Origin: Actinernus sp. WN-2022 | Taxonomy: Eukaryota > Cnidaria > Anthozoa > Actiniaria > Actinernidae | Assembly (NCBI GenBank): GCA_030867875.1 | Contig: JAOWCC010000655.1 | Span: 3,945,083-4,009,082, forward strand | Direction of reading: 5' to 3' | Length of the DNA stretch: 64,000 nucleotides | Shown here: positions 21,601 through 32,352 of the stretch, piece after piece | Layout: the number at the start of each line of letters is the position of its first letter | Numbering within the stretch: position 1 is the first letter of the stretch | The notes under the pieces: generated by a model | Seen by the model: only the letters and a program-made list of their open reading frames with translations | Told to the model about the DNA's origin: nothing | Databases searched by the model: none | Translations under genes and position numbers: made by a program

Positions 21601-24600
21601 ATGATATGACGAAACTTCAACATGGGGATCATTTTAAAATTGAAAGCTTTCTTGGTTATTGTTTAGGACTCTTCTGATTGGATGAAATGTTTTCACACAA
21701 ACAAATGTAGTTTTAAAATGCAGTTTTTGTGGATTTCATTTCAGAAATTTATTATTTATAGGGTTGATGTGTGTTCAATATGAAAAACAGAACATTCTTG
21801 TTCGTTGTTGTTGGACCGCCATCTTGAAAACGTGTGTTATTAAATAAAGTTCCTCTTTCGTTACTTCACAAGTATTTCTCTCCTCACTGGCGTAGCTAGA
21901 CCGTGTGTATGATACCTACACTACCATAATGTTCTTTTGTTACTCTAGTTTAGACCATAGAGGTAATCGGCTAACGCTGTTGCCACCCAATTCAGATCAT
22001 GTGATGTAAACAGATGCTACTCTGTGGAATTATTCCTTTTTCATTCTAATCATAATGCAGTCATGCCTATCTGAGTCAATTCTCCAGAGTAATGTGTGTT
22101 TACATCACATGATCTGAATTGGGTGGCAACAGAGTTAGCCAATTACCTCTATTGTCTTGGTATCATACCTGCCAATCTGGAGAATGTTGGTTGAGGCTTT
22201 GTTATGACGTAATGATTTCCGATTTTTTCCGAAGATACCCCGATTGTGTTCCGAAGACTTTCCGAAGACTTTCCGAAAGCTCTCGGAAAAAATTGTTACA
22301 AGCCTCGCGATCGATCGAGTCACTCGGTGCTTTTCGCGCATTCGCTAGTGTGCGAAATGAACATAAGCGCAACTCGGAGTAAAATTGCTTGTTTTTTAAC
22401 GCTCGAGCCTGAAAAACGGCGAACTCAATCCATAAAATGGCTAAAAACCGGGAGATTTGAGGCTCTATGCGGGAGACCGGAGATCGGGCTCAAAATCTTG
22501 AGACTCCCGCCTAAAGCGGGAGAGTTGGCAGGTATGTGGTATTCTCAAAGGAGAGGAAATGTTGTGTCAAAATGAGGCATGGTGGTCATGCGCAAGGCCT
22601 ATACTTTGGTTTTGACACGCGATCGAAAATCGCTCTATGTAGGGAACATGGTTTTGTGGGGAAACAATACAAAACAAAAATGCAAGATTGTTTGTTAATC
22701 TTGGGTGTCTCACTATTCATTTCTAGAGCCCTTCAGAGGAAGATCGCAGAGTCTTGACCTGAAAAATCGAATGTCTGGTCCACAAACACGAGCGAAATCC
22801 TATCAAGGACATATTCAATGGATGGGAAAGGACAGTTTCGATGAAGCCATTGATGTAGCCAGTGAGTAATGGGTTGAAACTAAAATCTAGGATATAACTA
22901 AGGCTGTGTAGTACAATAAACCGTCTTTAAATGAAGTCCCGCAACGCATTTCAATCCAAATTTAGGACGGGATAAGAGCAGGGTAAAACGAGTATTGGCC
23001 AGGCTGCATCTTAGCATTCTTTAATTCGACTAAGTACCAACAACAATGTGTTATTTGTTCACTCTAAATCTGTGATAAACTTTCCATTTTCAGCAGATCC
23101 TGTCTCACTTGTACCGGAAGACGGACATGAAATGGAATTTGACTCAGAAGTAGAACTGGAGGCGCGGTCCTATTCAGATTCAGATCAGGAACGGGAAATG
23201 GATTCAGAGCTGGAACCGGAAATGGTTTCAGAGCAGGAATCGGAACCTGAACCGGAAGTGATAGAACAAGAACCTGAACCTGAAGCTAAGGAATCTCGTT
23301 CTCAGGAAAAAGAGGACCGAGACCATTACCGGTGGCACACCGTGAGGGTGAATACACGAGAAAAAGTCCTGGACTTGAAGCTGTTGGAGCCCTATATGAA
23401 AGTGATTACACACGGGGGTATGTTTGCACTCTTAGCACTAACATTGCTTTAGTATGAACTATTGTCGGCGCGTTGGTAGTGGCTCAAACCTGGACAGACA
23501 TGGTAGTGGGTCCCCACAAATCACTAAGTGGCGATGACGCGTGATTTTTAGTATATACCCGTATCTCCCTCATTTCTAGTGGCAGGCCACTCAAACTTTG
23601 ACAGACATGGTATTTGGTCCCCACAAACCATTAAGTGACGATGACGTAACCGGCGATAACGTCATCGGTCACTTGGCCAGCCGGCTCAAACTTTGGCAGA
23701 CATTGTACGTGTCCCCACGATTCACTTGGTGGTGATGACGTAACGATGACGTTATCGGTCACATGATTTTTAGTATATGCCCGTATCTCCCTCATTTCTC
23801 ATGCCAGGCGGCTCAAACGTATTTGGTCCCCATAAATGACTTAGTGCCGATGTCGTAACGATGACGTCATTGGTCACGTGGTTTTAAGTACATGCCCTTA
23901 TGTACCTCATTTCTAATGCCAGGGTCCATAGGTTCACTTAGTGGTGATGACGTAACGATGACGTCATCGGTGAAGTGATTTTTAGTATATACCAAATTAG
24001 CTCACTGACCACCCGTGAGTTACACTTAGGGGCCCTATGTTTCACTTGGGTATCCCTTTAAGTTATTGTCAGTATTAGCAGGAGATGACAACAATAAAGT
24101 GGTATTGCATGATTAAAGTGTATATCTGGTCAACAATTTTTTTATCAATAGTATCAATTGACCTATATCATTATGACGTCAAATCAAAACAATCTATTGT
24201 TTAAACGCTAAGGATCACGGTCGTGGGAGGGGGACAAAACAGCAACAACACAAAGGAAATCGCTATCAAATGCATTTTGTAGAACGTAGAATAGCGGTAA
24301 CAGCCACCAAATACGGTAAATATTGTGGGATAAACATTGATACAGCTGATATCTGGAAACCAGACAATTCGAAGTTAAATTTTCCTCAGCAGACCAGATT
24401 TAGTTCAAAATTCTATTGTTCAAGTCGATTCTGTCCCCCTCATAAACAAGCCATGACGTCATAATGATATAGGGTAATTCTGGAACAGGTGAATAATTAA
24501 AAAGTAGAATATTTCTTGATTTAGAGGTTTCTATTTCCAGTACTCTAATGATAATACTAATGACCTAAATTTGACATGAATTCGGAATTTACTGTAATTT

Positions 24601-25783
24601 CTATTTCCTTGTGAATGAAACCGTTGTTTGATTTTGACAAAATATTTGGTAAAATTACTGATATAACCTTCAAATATAACATAGATATTTACAAAAGGTC
24701 ATTATCTCTACCGGTATGTTTTTGTATAAAATGTGTTTTACGTCATTGGTTTTAATTAATATATTGTAATTACAGGAGCCCATTACCAGGAGCGTTCCTC
24801 TGTTATGGGTTGGGTCCCCAGCACAGGAGTAGATGAGGCTATTTTTAGATTCGAAATTCCCACGAAAAGAGGTTGCCGCCATGTTGGTGCCCTTAAACAA
24901 TAGATTCCTCGTTAGCTTCTTTTGTTGGGGCACCAACATTTGAATCTCTGGGGATTGAGTGAAAACCAGCAATTCGAATTCCCGCGTTGAAAGTGAGAAG
25001 AATGATAATGAGAAGTGACGTTAGCTATCTGATTGGCTAAGAATAGCCTACCTTTTTCGCGCGAAACGCAATGCTAAAAATAGCCTCATCTACCTCTGTG
25101 CTGGGGTACAGACACAGTGGGGAAGATGGACGCTCCTGGTAATGGGCTCCTGGTAATTACCGGTATCAACCGTCATAACTTGTGGATGAAACACTCAAAT
25201 CATGGAAAAATTATATTATTAAACTACGGTATATTCCCTTGATGTAGAACGATATCAATGATAATAATATTTGACCTGATATACTCATTAAAGTGATCCT
25301 TGGTAATTTTCTGCATCTTCAAATTTTATTCACATTTCAAAAAGCGACAGGGTTTTTAGATGAAAACAGTTGCGAGAGCCTGGTTCCTTGTCAGAGCTAA
25401 TTAGATGTAGTAATTATCGCAGTTTGCTTATTCCCTTGTAGGATTTCATTCTCCCGAGAGAGCTGTCATTGTGGTCATAACCGCATGCTACCTGCCGGAG
25501 AAAACGCACAGAAATTACGATTTCATAATGGAACAAGTCTTCTTGTAAGTTATCATAAAGTTTGAGGGGAAGGGTTATGCAGAGAAGCTATTGTTATTTA
25601 ATGTTTTACGATTTATTCTGGGGCCCTGTTTCTATGAAGATAAGTTGGCCTGGGGATTCAGGGGCGTATGTGCAGTGTTTTCTCTTTTGTAAGAAAATTG
25701 CTGAAAATCTTGTCACTCCAGGCTGAACTGTAAATAGAAATACATCTCGGGGGGGGGGGGGGGGGAGTTGGAAACAATTACTA

Positions 25784-25815
<32 letters not shown>

Positions 25816-28800
25816 TGGAAACAATTACTAGGTGTATGCTCAAAATATTATACAACCCCCTCCATGATACTTAAAACATTTCACAACCCCCCTTGCCTTC
25901 ATCTGAGATTTTGTAAGCCCCCCTTCTTTCCAATACTACCACCATCGTTCTACCCCTGCATGCCTCTTAGTGAGCTGCAATGAGCACAGCTTTAATTCAT
26001 GCTATTAAAACGTGTAAAGTGACACACTTGCGTCTTCAACGTTAGTAGTACTAAATAACCCCCCCCCCCCACCCCTATAAGCCTTCTGTAAATCTCAAAC
26101 CCCCCTACCAAGCTTCTCAAAACAACATCCCCCCCCCCACAATCTTGCTGACTCCCCAAAATGCCCTAATAAATGAAAGCTCCCTAAGCAATGTCATATT
26201 GGCATACATGTAGCTAAGGGTAATAATTAACTGTACAGCCCGTCATTTATCTCGTCAGCTACCTCATCAGTACGCTGGAGCTTCTCGCTACAACTGACGA
26301 GTTCTACGTCGTGTATTTTAACGGCGGTACAACGCAATCCAACATGCCAGCCCTAACTTGGATGAAGAGGTTTTACCAGCATATCGAAGGAGGGTGAGTC
26401 ACGCAGTATAAGCCGTCACGCATAGAGAGTCACGCAGTATAAGCCGTCACGCATAGGGAGTCACGCATTATAATTCATCACTCATTGATGTCACACTTTA
26501 TGCTCCATCACTTATTGCTGTTAAACTTCGAGTGGATCAGCGTTTCATACGTAAACTTCAGTTGCTTGTTGTTCAGCATAAACAGGCTACCATAGGGGTA
26601 CCTCTAAATGAAATGTCTGTCTTCTGTGTTAGCAGATTGAAGAAAAATATGATCCATATGTACATTGTTCATCCAAACTTTTGGCTGAAGACTGTGGTGA
26701 GGGTGGCCAAGGCGTTTGTCAGGTAAAACCATCTCTTATGCGACCATGGTTCTAACAGCCAGTTGAATTCGTCCAATAGTCAGTACACTATACACATTTA
26801 AAATTTCTTGTAAGCGTTTGACATTAAGGGTGACACTAGCCTGCTTGCAGGCTCTGGTTGATTTGGGGTTCCTGTGGTGGGAGAGAGGAGGGGGAAGGGA
26901 GAGAAAGAGAAATTTGAAATTCGCCCCCATGACGTCACATGTCATTGCAAGTTACACTTTTCACAAAGTATTTTAAAATCAAAGTTTTCGCCGAAATTCT
27001 GTCGTAAATGTAACCTAGCTTTGAACCCCTTGTATTTCTACTGCGTGTTTCATAATAAAAACCTGAGAAAAACATAGAAAACGGCAGAAAAATGACTGCG
27101 ATTTGAGTGAAACGTTTTCAATTTTAGCTCGCGCACGCTGCTTACACCATAATACACGCCATTTTCGAACAAAGTGCGCGCGCCCCTGGATTCAACCAAT
27201 CAGATTGGAGAACTATTCTCGTTCGTGGACGAACGGAAATTTCAAAAACACAAAGAGAAAGGAGAACCTGCGACAAGACCCTCTCTTTCTCTTTCTCTTT
27301 CTCTTTCTCTTTTCTCTTTCTCTTTCTCTTTCTCTTTCTCTTTCTCTTTCTCTTTCTCCCCCTTCCCCCTCCTCTCTCCCACCACAGGAATCCCAAATCA
27401 ACCAGAGCCTGCAGGCTGGCTAGGGTGACGCTGACGACATGTTCAAATGTAACTGTTCTCGGCAGCAAGGATCTTCATTATTACCGTTGTCGTTGAAGTG
27501 CGACGTTTAAAGTTTCAAGTCTCGTTTGGAAAGTTGCATTTAGTCGACAGCTGTCAATCAAAGGCGTAGATGTTATTCAGTCCAGGTGGTACGCCTTAGA
27601 AACCTTGGTATGAGAACAGACTTTGCACTTGATCGACGGTCAGCTAACTGATGCAATTTTCCAAATGAGACATATCAAACAACGAGTGTCGATTTAGAGG
27701 TCTGGGACCTAGAAACCGCCATTTTGAATGTCGTGGCAGCTCTTCCAAATATGGAATATGGAATTTTCCTAATATGGAAGAGGCCGCGGGAAGTTCAAAA
27801 CGACACTTTTGCTTGCTATTTTATTGATATGCTTGAAACTTCCAGAGTCGTACTTCAGTGAAAACAGTAATAACTTTATCGGCGGAAAGACCGTGCTGAA
27901 ATTAAAACACATTTTTTCAATGGCAAGTCGGGTCATGGAAGTATCTTGTAATAAAGGAAGTACATTCGAGTTACAATAAGGAATGCGGAACTGGTAAACG
28001 TTAAATTGTCTTGCCACGCAAACGCGAAAACGTTTCATAAGCCGGCCATGTTACACGGTGTAGTTCTCATTGAAACCTGTCTCCACAATACCGTTGCGCT
28101 CAGTGCTGTTTCACGGAAAAGACATCGTGTAACAGGGCCGTTAGCCTGTATATCAGATGTCAAAGTGGATACATCAAAATAATCTAAAACACATGCCTCA
28201 CGTAGGAAGGGCTGACGCTCGAAACGTCAGCTGCTACTCGCTTCCACGGCGTTTAGAATACCTTAATCGACTTTTAGTTGATCATACCAGTGTTTATCTT
28301 CCCCGCCGACGCAGATCAACACTAGTTTTTACAGGAACTAGTCACCCATCCTATGTTCTCTTTAGCAGTAGTTCAAATAAGGCAATGTCGTATTTTACTT
28401 ATATTTCCTTTTTCTAAACACACTTGCCAAATTTTCGTCGTACGCTGTACTTCCCATTTTGTGGTTTTGTTTGATGATTTGACAGGCCGTTCTCATACGT
28501 AATTGGCTGATCGCGACGAATGTATGCGAATACATTAAAAGTGGTCATACATTTACGCGCCGCGTTGTAGTGAAGTAGAGCAGACAAACTACGCAAGTCC
28601 GTAGGCTTATCGTAACCGTACTGTAACAGTGCTGTACTGTATCTCTGTAATTTGATTGGATCAGCAGGAGTAAAACAATAGGGAAACCATTTCAACGTCA
28701 CGGCATGCCGTACTGTAACAGTGCTGTACTGTATCTCTGTAATTTGATTGGATCAGCAGGAGTAACACAATAGGGAAACTATTTCAACGTCACGGCATGC

Positions 28801-31800
28801 CGTACAGTAACCGTGCTGTACCATATCTCTGTAATTCGATTGGATCAGAAGGAGTAAAACAATAGGGGAACCATTTCAACGTCACGGCATGCCGTACAGT
28901 AACCGTGCTGTACCATATCTCTGTAATTTGATTGGATCAGAAGGAGTAAAACAATAGGGAAACCATTTCAACGTCACGGCATGCCGTACAGTAACCGTGC
29001 TGTACCATATCTCTGTAATTTGATTGGATCAGAAGGAGTAAAACAATAGGGAAACCATTTCAACGTCACGGCATGCCGTACAGTAACCGTGCTGTACCAT
29101 ATCTCTGTAATTCGATTGGATCAGAAGGAGTAAAACAATAGGGAAACCATTTCAACGTCACGGCATGCCGTACAGTAACCGTGCTGTACCATATCTCTGT
29201 AATTCGATTGGATCAGAAGGAGTAAAACAATAGGGGAACCATTTCAACGTCACGGCATGCCGTACAGTAACCGTGCTGTACCATATCTCTGTAATTTGAT
29301 TGGATCAGAAGGAGTAAAACAATAGGGAAACCATTTCAAACGTCACAGCATGCCGTACAGTAACCGTGCTGTACCATATCTCTGTAATTTGATTGGATCA
29401 GCAGGAGTAAAACAATAGGGAAACCATTTCAACGTCACAGCATGCCGTACAGTAACCGTGCTGTACCATATCTCTGTAATTTGATTGGATCAGAAGGAGT
29501 AAAACAATAGGGAAACCATTTCAACGTCACGGCATGCCGTACAGTAACCGTGCTGTACCATATCTCTGTAATTTGATTGGATCAGAAGGAGTAAAACAAT
29601 AGGGAAACCATTTCAACGTCACAGCATGCCGTACAGTAACCGTGCTGTACCATATCTCTGTAATGTGATTGGATTAGCAGGAGTAAAACAATAGGGAAAC
29701 CATTTCAACGTCACAGCATGCCGTACAGTAACCGTGCTGTACCATATCTCTGTAATGTGATTGGATTAGCAGGAGTAAAATAATAGGGAAACCATTTCAA
29801 CGTCACAGCATGCCGTACAGTAACCGTGCTGTACCATATCTCTGTAATGTGATTGGATTAGCAGGAGTAAAACAATAGGGAAACCATTTCAACGTCACGG
29901 CATGCCGTACAGTAACCGTGCTGTACCATATCTCTGTAATGTGATTGGATTAGCAGGAGTAAAACAATAGGGAAACCATTTCAACGTCACAGCATGCCGT
30001 ACAGTAACCGTACTGTACCATATCTCTGTAATTTGATTGGATCAGAAGGAGTAAAACAATAGGGAAACCATTTCAACGTCACAGCATTCCGTACAGTAAC
30101 CGTGCTGTACCATATCTCTGTAATGTGATTGGATCAGAAGGAGTAAAACAATAGGGAAACCATTTCAACGTCACGGCATGCCGTACAGTAACCGTGCTGT
30201 ACCATATCTCTGTAATGTGATTGGATCAGCAGGAGTAAAACAATAGGGAAACCATTTCAACGTCACAGCATGCCGTACAGTAACCGTGCTGTACCATATC
30301 TCTGTAATTTGATTGGATCAGCAGGAGTAAAACAATAGGGAAACCATTTCAACGTCACAGCATGCCGTACAGTAACCGTGCTGTACCATATCTCTGTAAT
30401 GTGATTGGATCAGCAGGAGTAAAACAATAGGGAAACCATTTCAACGTCACAGCATGCCGTACAGTAACCGTGCTGTACCATATCTCTGTAATTTGATTGG
30501 ATCAGAAGGAGTAAAACAATAGGGAAACCATTTCAACGTCACGGCATGCCGTACAGTAACCGTGCTGTACCATATCTCTGTAATTTGATTGGATCCGAGC
30601 AGGAGTAAAACAATAGGGAAACCATTTCAACGTCACAGCATGCCGTACGGTAACCGTGATGTTGTCATTGCCGTAGTTTGTCGCACTCATACGAAATATG
30701 TTCCATCTCCAGTGTGATCTTTCTGTTCTCTGTTGTAGCACGAACTTTTGGAATAAACTTCATTTCATAAAGTCACTTAAAGACCTCTCCAAGCGAATCC
30801 CCATCGAGTACATCTACATTCCCGATGAGGTTGTCAGGTCAGTACGGTGTATTGATGATATCGTAGGTCAGTAAAACGTGGAGGGAAGTTAATCAGTTTC
30901 CTGGCGAGATTAACTTTCTTTTCTCTGTTCTCTCTCACGAGACGAAAAGACAAGGATACCGAAAACTAGCAAAGCACAAACGTCTCCCCTATGGGTCCGA
31001 AGTATTCGGCAGAAGTATACCTATTTGAGAAAACGTTGCCGGTGTGAAATGGGAAAGCTGAGACCTATTCCGTCGGCTCCTTTGTATTAACTTGAATAGG
31101 GTCGAATGTTTAATTCTGTCTCGTGAAAATTGTCATAAGGTTACTGCATTTAATGTAGTACTAGTATCAACTTCAATATTTTACTTATGAAACCATTGTC
31201 ATCCAGGAATACTGGCACATTTTTCTATTGCTGTTGTCTGTTGCGAATTATACAGATCAGTCAACGTTTCCCTTTTCTTTTACTCTGATCCGACAACGTT
31301 TGTTGAAATAGGTGTATGTGAAACGTTTACTGATGCTCTGACAAAGGGCTGGCGCTCGACATGTCAGCTGCTACTCGGCAGAGCGGTTAGCCGCGTGCAC
31401 GTACCAACTCTTAATTGGTAAAACGATGGTTTAGCAAAAGCACCATACACTGACTTTAGCAAAAGTACCATACACTGACTTTAGCCAAAGTACCATTCAC
31501 TGACTTTAGTCAAAGTACCATTCACTGACTTTAGTCAAAGTACCATTCACTGACTTTAGTCAAAGTACCATTCACTGACTTTAGTCAAAGTACCATTCAC
31601 TGACTTTAGCCAAAGTACCATTCACTGACTTTAGCCAAAGTACCATTCACTGACTTAGTCAAAGTACCATACACTGACTTTAGTCAAAGTACCATTCACT
31701 GACTTTAGTCAAAGTACCATTCACTGACTTTAGTCAAAGTACCATTCACTGACTTTAGTCAAAGTACCATTCACTGACTTTAGTCAAAGTACCATTCACT

Positions 31801-32352
31801 GACTTTAGTCAAAGTACCATTCACTGACTTTAGCCAAAGTACCATTCACTGACTTTAGTCAAAGTACCATACACTGACTTTAGTCAAAGTACCATACACT
31901 GACTTTAGCCAAAGTACCATTCACTGACTTTAGCCAAAGTACCATTCACTGACTTTTGCCAAAGTACCATTCACTGACTTTAGTCAAAGTACCATACACT
32001 GACTTTAGTCAAAGTACCATTCACTGACTTTAGTCAAAGTACCATTCACTGACTTTAGTCAAAGTACCATTCACTGACTTTAGTCAAAGTACCATTCACT
32101 GACTTTAGTCAAAGTACCATTCACTGACTTTAGTCAAAGTACCATTCACTGACTTTAGCCAAAGTACCATACACTGACTTTTGCCAAAGTACCATTCGCT
32201 GACTTTTGCCAAAGTACCATTCGCTGACTTTTGCCAAAGTACCATTCGCTGACTTTAGTCAAAGTAACATACACTGACCTTAGCAAAAGTACCATTCACT
32301 GACTTTCTTTTTTAGATCCGATCCACACTACAAGCGTGTTCACAATTTGTAA
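17008..32352 (+). CDS. BCH-domain protein of the BNIP2 / caytaxin (ATCAY) / PRUNE2 family, nine coding exons
   Basis: Exons: 17008-18649, 19889-20074, 22727-22861, 23094-23417, 25442-25544, 26259-26393, 26633-26722, 30739-30837, 32316-32352. Every junction is GT-AG, phases agree, and the total is 2751 nt (916 codons plus stop TAA). Residues ~740-905 form a BCH (BNIP2 and Cdc42GAP homology) domain, a CRAL-TRIO/SEC14-like fold. Recognisable blocks are LDLKLLEPYMKVITHGG, ISTLELLATTDEFYVVYFNG, RLKKNM, YIVHPNFWLKTV and IPIEYIYIPDEV. Vertebrate relatives are cytosolic scaffolds that bind Rho GTPases/GAPs and kinesin light chain. The long acidic N-terminus most resembles PRUNE2/BMCC1 in layout, but no DHH phosphoesterase domain is encoded here, so I do not assign an orthologue. 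Confidence 0.88.
18738..18860 (+). repeat. ~40-bp tandem repeat, 3 units, in BCH-gene intron 1
   Basis: The repeated unit contains CATTACTGCATTAAAACGTG followed by GCTCTGATTGGCTAATAA. It lies ~90 bp after the exon 1 donor. The remainder of this 1.24 kb intron holds unassigned sequence and TTATAACGAACC repeats (19444-19490) of pogo/Tigger flavour. Confidence 0.8.
19536..19696 (+). repeat. 54-bp tandem repeat, 3 units
   Basis: Units share TTTGTATCTAGTTAGCATAA and end in CATAGAAAGAGGG. It lies in BCH-gene intron 1 about 190 bp before exon 2. Confidence 0.8.
19889..23417 (+). CDS. Coding exons 2-4 of the BCH gene: linker with Ser-rich and Glu-Pro repeats
   Basis: Exon 2 (19889-20074; DRKQKIVVRELEFDEYADV) has an excellent acceptor ACTTTCAG. 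Exon 3 (22727-22861) encodes RGRSQSLDLKNRMSG and KDSFDEAIDVA. Its acceptor could also be at 22739, which would drop four codons; the AG at 22736 would put a stop in frame. Exon 4 (23094-23417) encodes a Glu-Pro-rich run (SELEPEMVSEQESEPEPEV, residues ~680-710) and then the start of the BCH domain (HYRWHTVRVNTREKVLDL). Exon 4 begins at CAGCAG, so both 23094 and 23097 are usable in frame. Confidence 0.8.
20075..21956. other. BCH-gene intron 2, first part: nothing recognised
   Basis: Small ORFs at 20643-21064 have no motif I recognise and no splice context linking them to the gene. The stretch contains only microsatellite-like TACATGTACTTACATG near 20380. Confidence 0.4.
21957..22152. mobile_element. 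196-bp foldback element
   Basis: The ends ATAGAGGTAAT and ATTACCTCTAT are inverted, and the arms continue through CGGCTAACGCTGTTGCCACC and ACCCAATTCAGATCATGTGA for ~55 bp with few mismatches. No clear target duplication. It lies in BCH-gene intron 2. Confidence 0.8.
22164..22536. mobile_element. 373-bp MITE, CATACCTGCC ends, 6-bp target duplication
   Basis: The ends CATACCTGCCAA and TTGGCAGGTATG are inverted repeats. TGGTAT flanks both sides (22158-22163 and 22537-22542). It starts 11 bp after the neighbouring foldback. A 6-bp duplication would fit the Dada group, but with no transposase the superfamily stays open. ORFs crossing it are not genes. Confidence 0.7.
23470..23995 (+). repeat. Degenerate tandem repeats rich in TGACGT motifs
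   Basis: Four to five imperfect ~100-150-bp units contain GTGATGACGTAACGATGACG, TTTTTAGTATATRCCCGTAT-like text, CTCCCTCATTTCT and GGCTCAAACTTTGACAGACA. An inverted relative is at 39438-39615. The block lies in BCH-gene intron 4. Confidence 0.7.
24163..24472. mobile_element. CTATATC-type MITE, copy 2 (310 bp)
   Basis: It is the reverse complement of 4554-4858 with the same CTATATCATTATGACGTCA terminal repeats. The two copies are highly similar over their full length. It lies in BCH-gene intron 4. Confidence 0.85.
24774..25151. mobile_element. 378-bp TIR element, AGGAGCCC ends
   Basis: The ends AGGAGCCCATTACCAGGAGC and the complement are perfect over ~21 bp. The flanks TGTAATTAC (24765-24773) and GGTAATTAC (25152-25160) agree at 8 of 9. 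Inside is a second inverted pair (CAGCACAGGAGTAGATGAGG / CCTCATCTACCTCTGTGCTG) and a GCCGCCATGTTGGTG...CACCAACA hairpin (about 24877-24944) related to 36329-36404. Confidence 0.8.
25442..32352 (+). CDS. Coding exons 5-9 of the BCH gene: body of the BCH/CRAL-TRIO domain and C-terminus
   Basis: Exon 5 (25442-25544) gives RAVIVVITACYLPEKT, equivalent to the BNIP2 'NAIIVFA.CF.P' strand. Exon 6 (26259-26393) gives ISTLELLATTDEFYVVYFNG and MPALTWMKRFYQHI. Exon 7 (26633-26722) gives RLKKNM and the VHPNFWLKT turn. Exon 8 (30739-30837) gives the helix NKLHFIKSLKDLSKRI and YIYIPDEVV. Exon 9 is tiny (12 codons plus stop; SDPHYKRVHNL). The tail is much shorter than that of BNIP2. The introns around exon 8 are filled with a 92-bp satellite (upstream) and a 25-bp minisatellite (downstream). 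Confidence 0.88.
25748..25812 (+). repeat. Two poly-G runs separated by GTTGGAAACAATTACTAGGT
   Basis: Runs of about 17 and 24 G lie in BCH-gene intron 5, and the spacer GGAGTTGGAAACAATTACTA occurs twice, so the block is a duplicated unit. The same intron has C-runs at 26056-26070 and 26130-26141. Such tracts could form quadruplexes. Their exact length is prone to assembly error. Confidence 0.8.
26394..26520 (+). repeat. ~32-bp tandem repeats beginning at a splice donor
   Basis: GAGTCACGCAGTATAAGCCG-type units repeat about four times with decay. The first copy starts within the exon 6 donor GGTGAGTCACGC. Imperfect GAGTCACGC copies follow, but only the first has GTGAGT. Confidence 0.7.
26837..27422. 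mobile_element. 586-bp TIR element (TAG...CTA, 9-bp target duplication) with polypyrimidine tract
   Basis: The left end TAGCCTGC and right end GCAGGCTGGCTA continue into long arms (GGCTCTGGTTGATTTGGG; CCTGTGGTGGGAGAGAGGAG) that are inverted copies over ~70 bp. The flanks GGGTGACAC (26828-26836) and GGGTGACGC (27423-27431) agree at 8 of 9. The right arm contains a CTTTCT array (27281-27359). It sits in BCH-gene intron 7 about 115 bp after exon 7. Open frames across the array are low-complexity artefacts. Confidence 0.85.
27423..28608. other. BCH-gene intron 7: sequence between the TIR element and the satellite
   Basis: No exon is recognised. At 28205-28250 the text GGGCTGACGCTCGAAACGTC followed by AGCTGCTACTCG recurs as a variant at 31345-31380, so it is probably an interspersed-repeat end. 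Confidence 0.4.
28609..30653 (+). repeat. 92-bp satellite array, ~22 units, in BCH-gene intron 7
   Basis: Units follow each other head to tail at a 92-bp period (GCATGCC at ~28794, ~28886 and so on). A unit includes CCGTACAGTAACCGTGCTGT, ACCATATCTCTGTAATTTGA, TTGGATCAGAAGGAGTAAAA and CAATAGGGAAACCATTTCAA. The junction ACGGCATGCCGT is a perfect 12-bp palindrome in about half the units and ACAGCATGCCGT in the rest. GTACAG...CTGTAC can pair as a 6-bp stem. Variants cluster (ATGTGATTGGATTAGCAGG at ~29660-29960), showing local amplification. Confidence 0.95.
31430..32308 (+). repeat. 25-bp minisatellite, ~35 units, ending at the last exon's acceptor
   Basis: The unit is CTTTAGTCAAAGTACCATTC plus ACTGA, with AGTC/AGCC, TTCACT/TACACT and TTCGCT variants. 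The array fills most of BCH-gene intron 8. The last copy runs ...CACTGACTTT and passes directly into CTTTTTTAG, the exon 9 acceptor (exon starts 32316). Confidence 0.95.

Noticed and set aside
27103..27468. Ser/Leu- and Lys/Arg-rich ORFs on both strands
   Set aside because: They are translations of a CTTTCT microsatellite inside the TIR element at 26837-27422.
28609..32308. CRISPR-like regularity of the 92-bp and 25-bp arrays
   Set aside because: There are no unique spacers; the units are contiguous satellites in introns of a eukaryotic gene.
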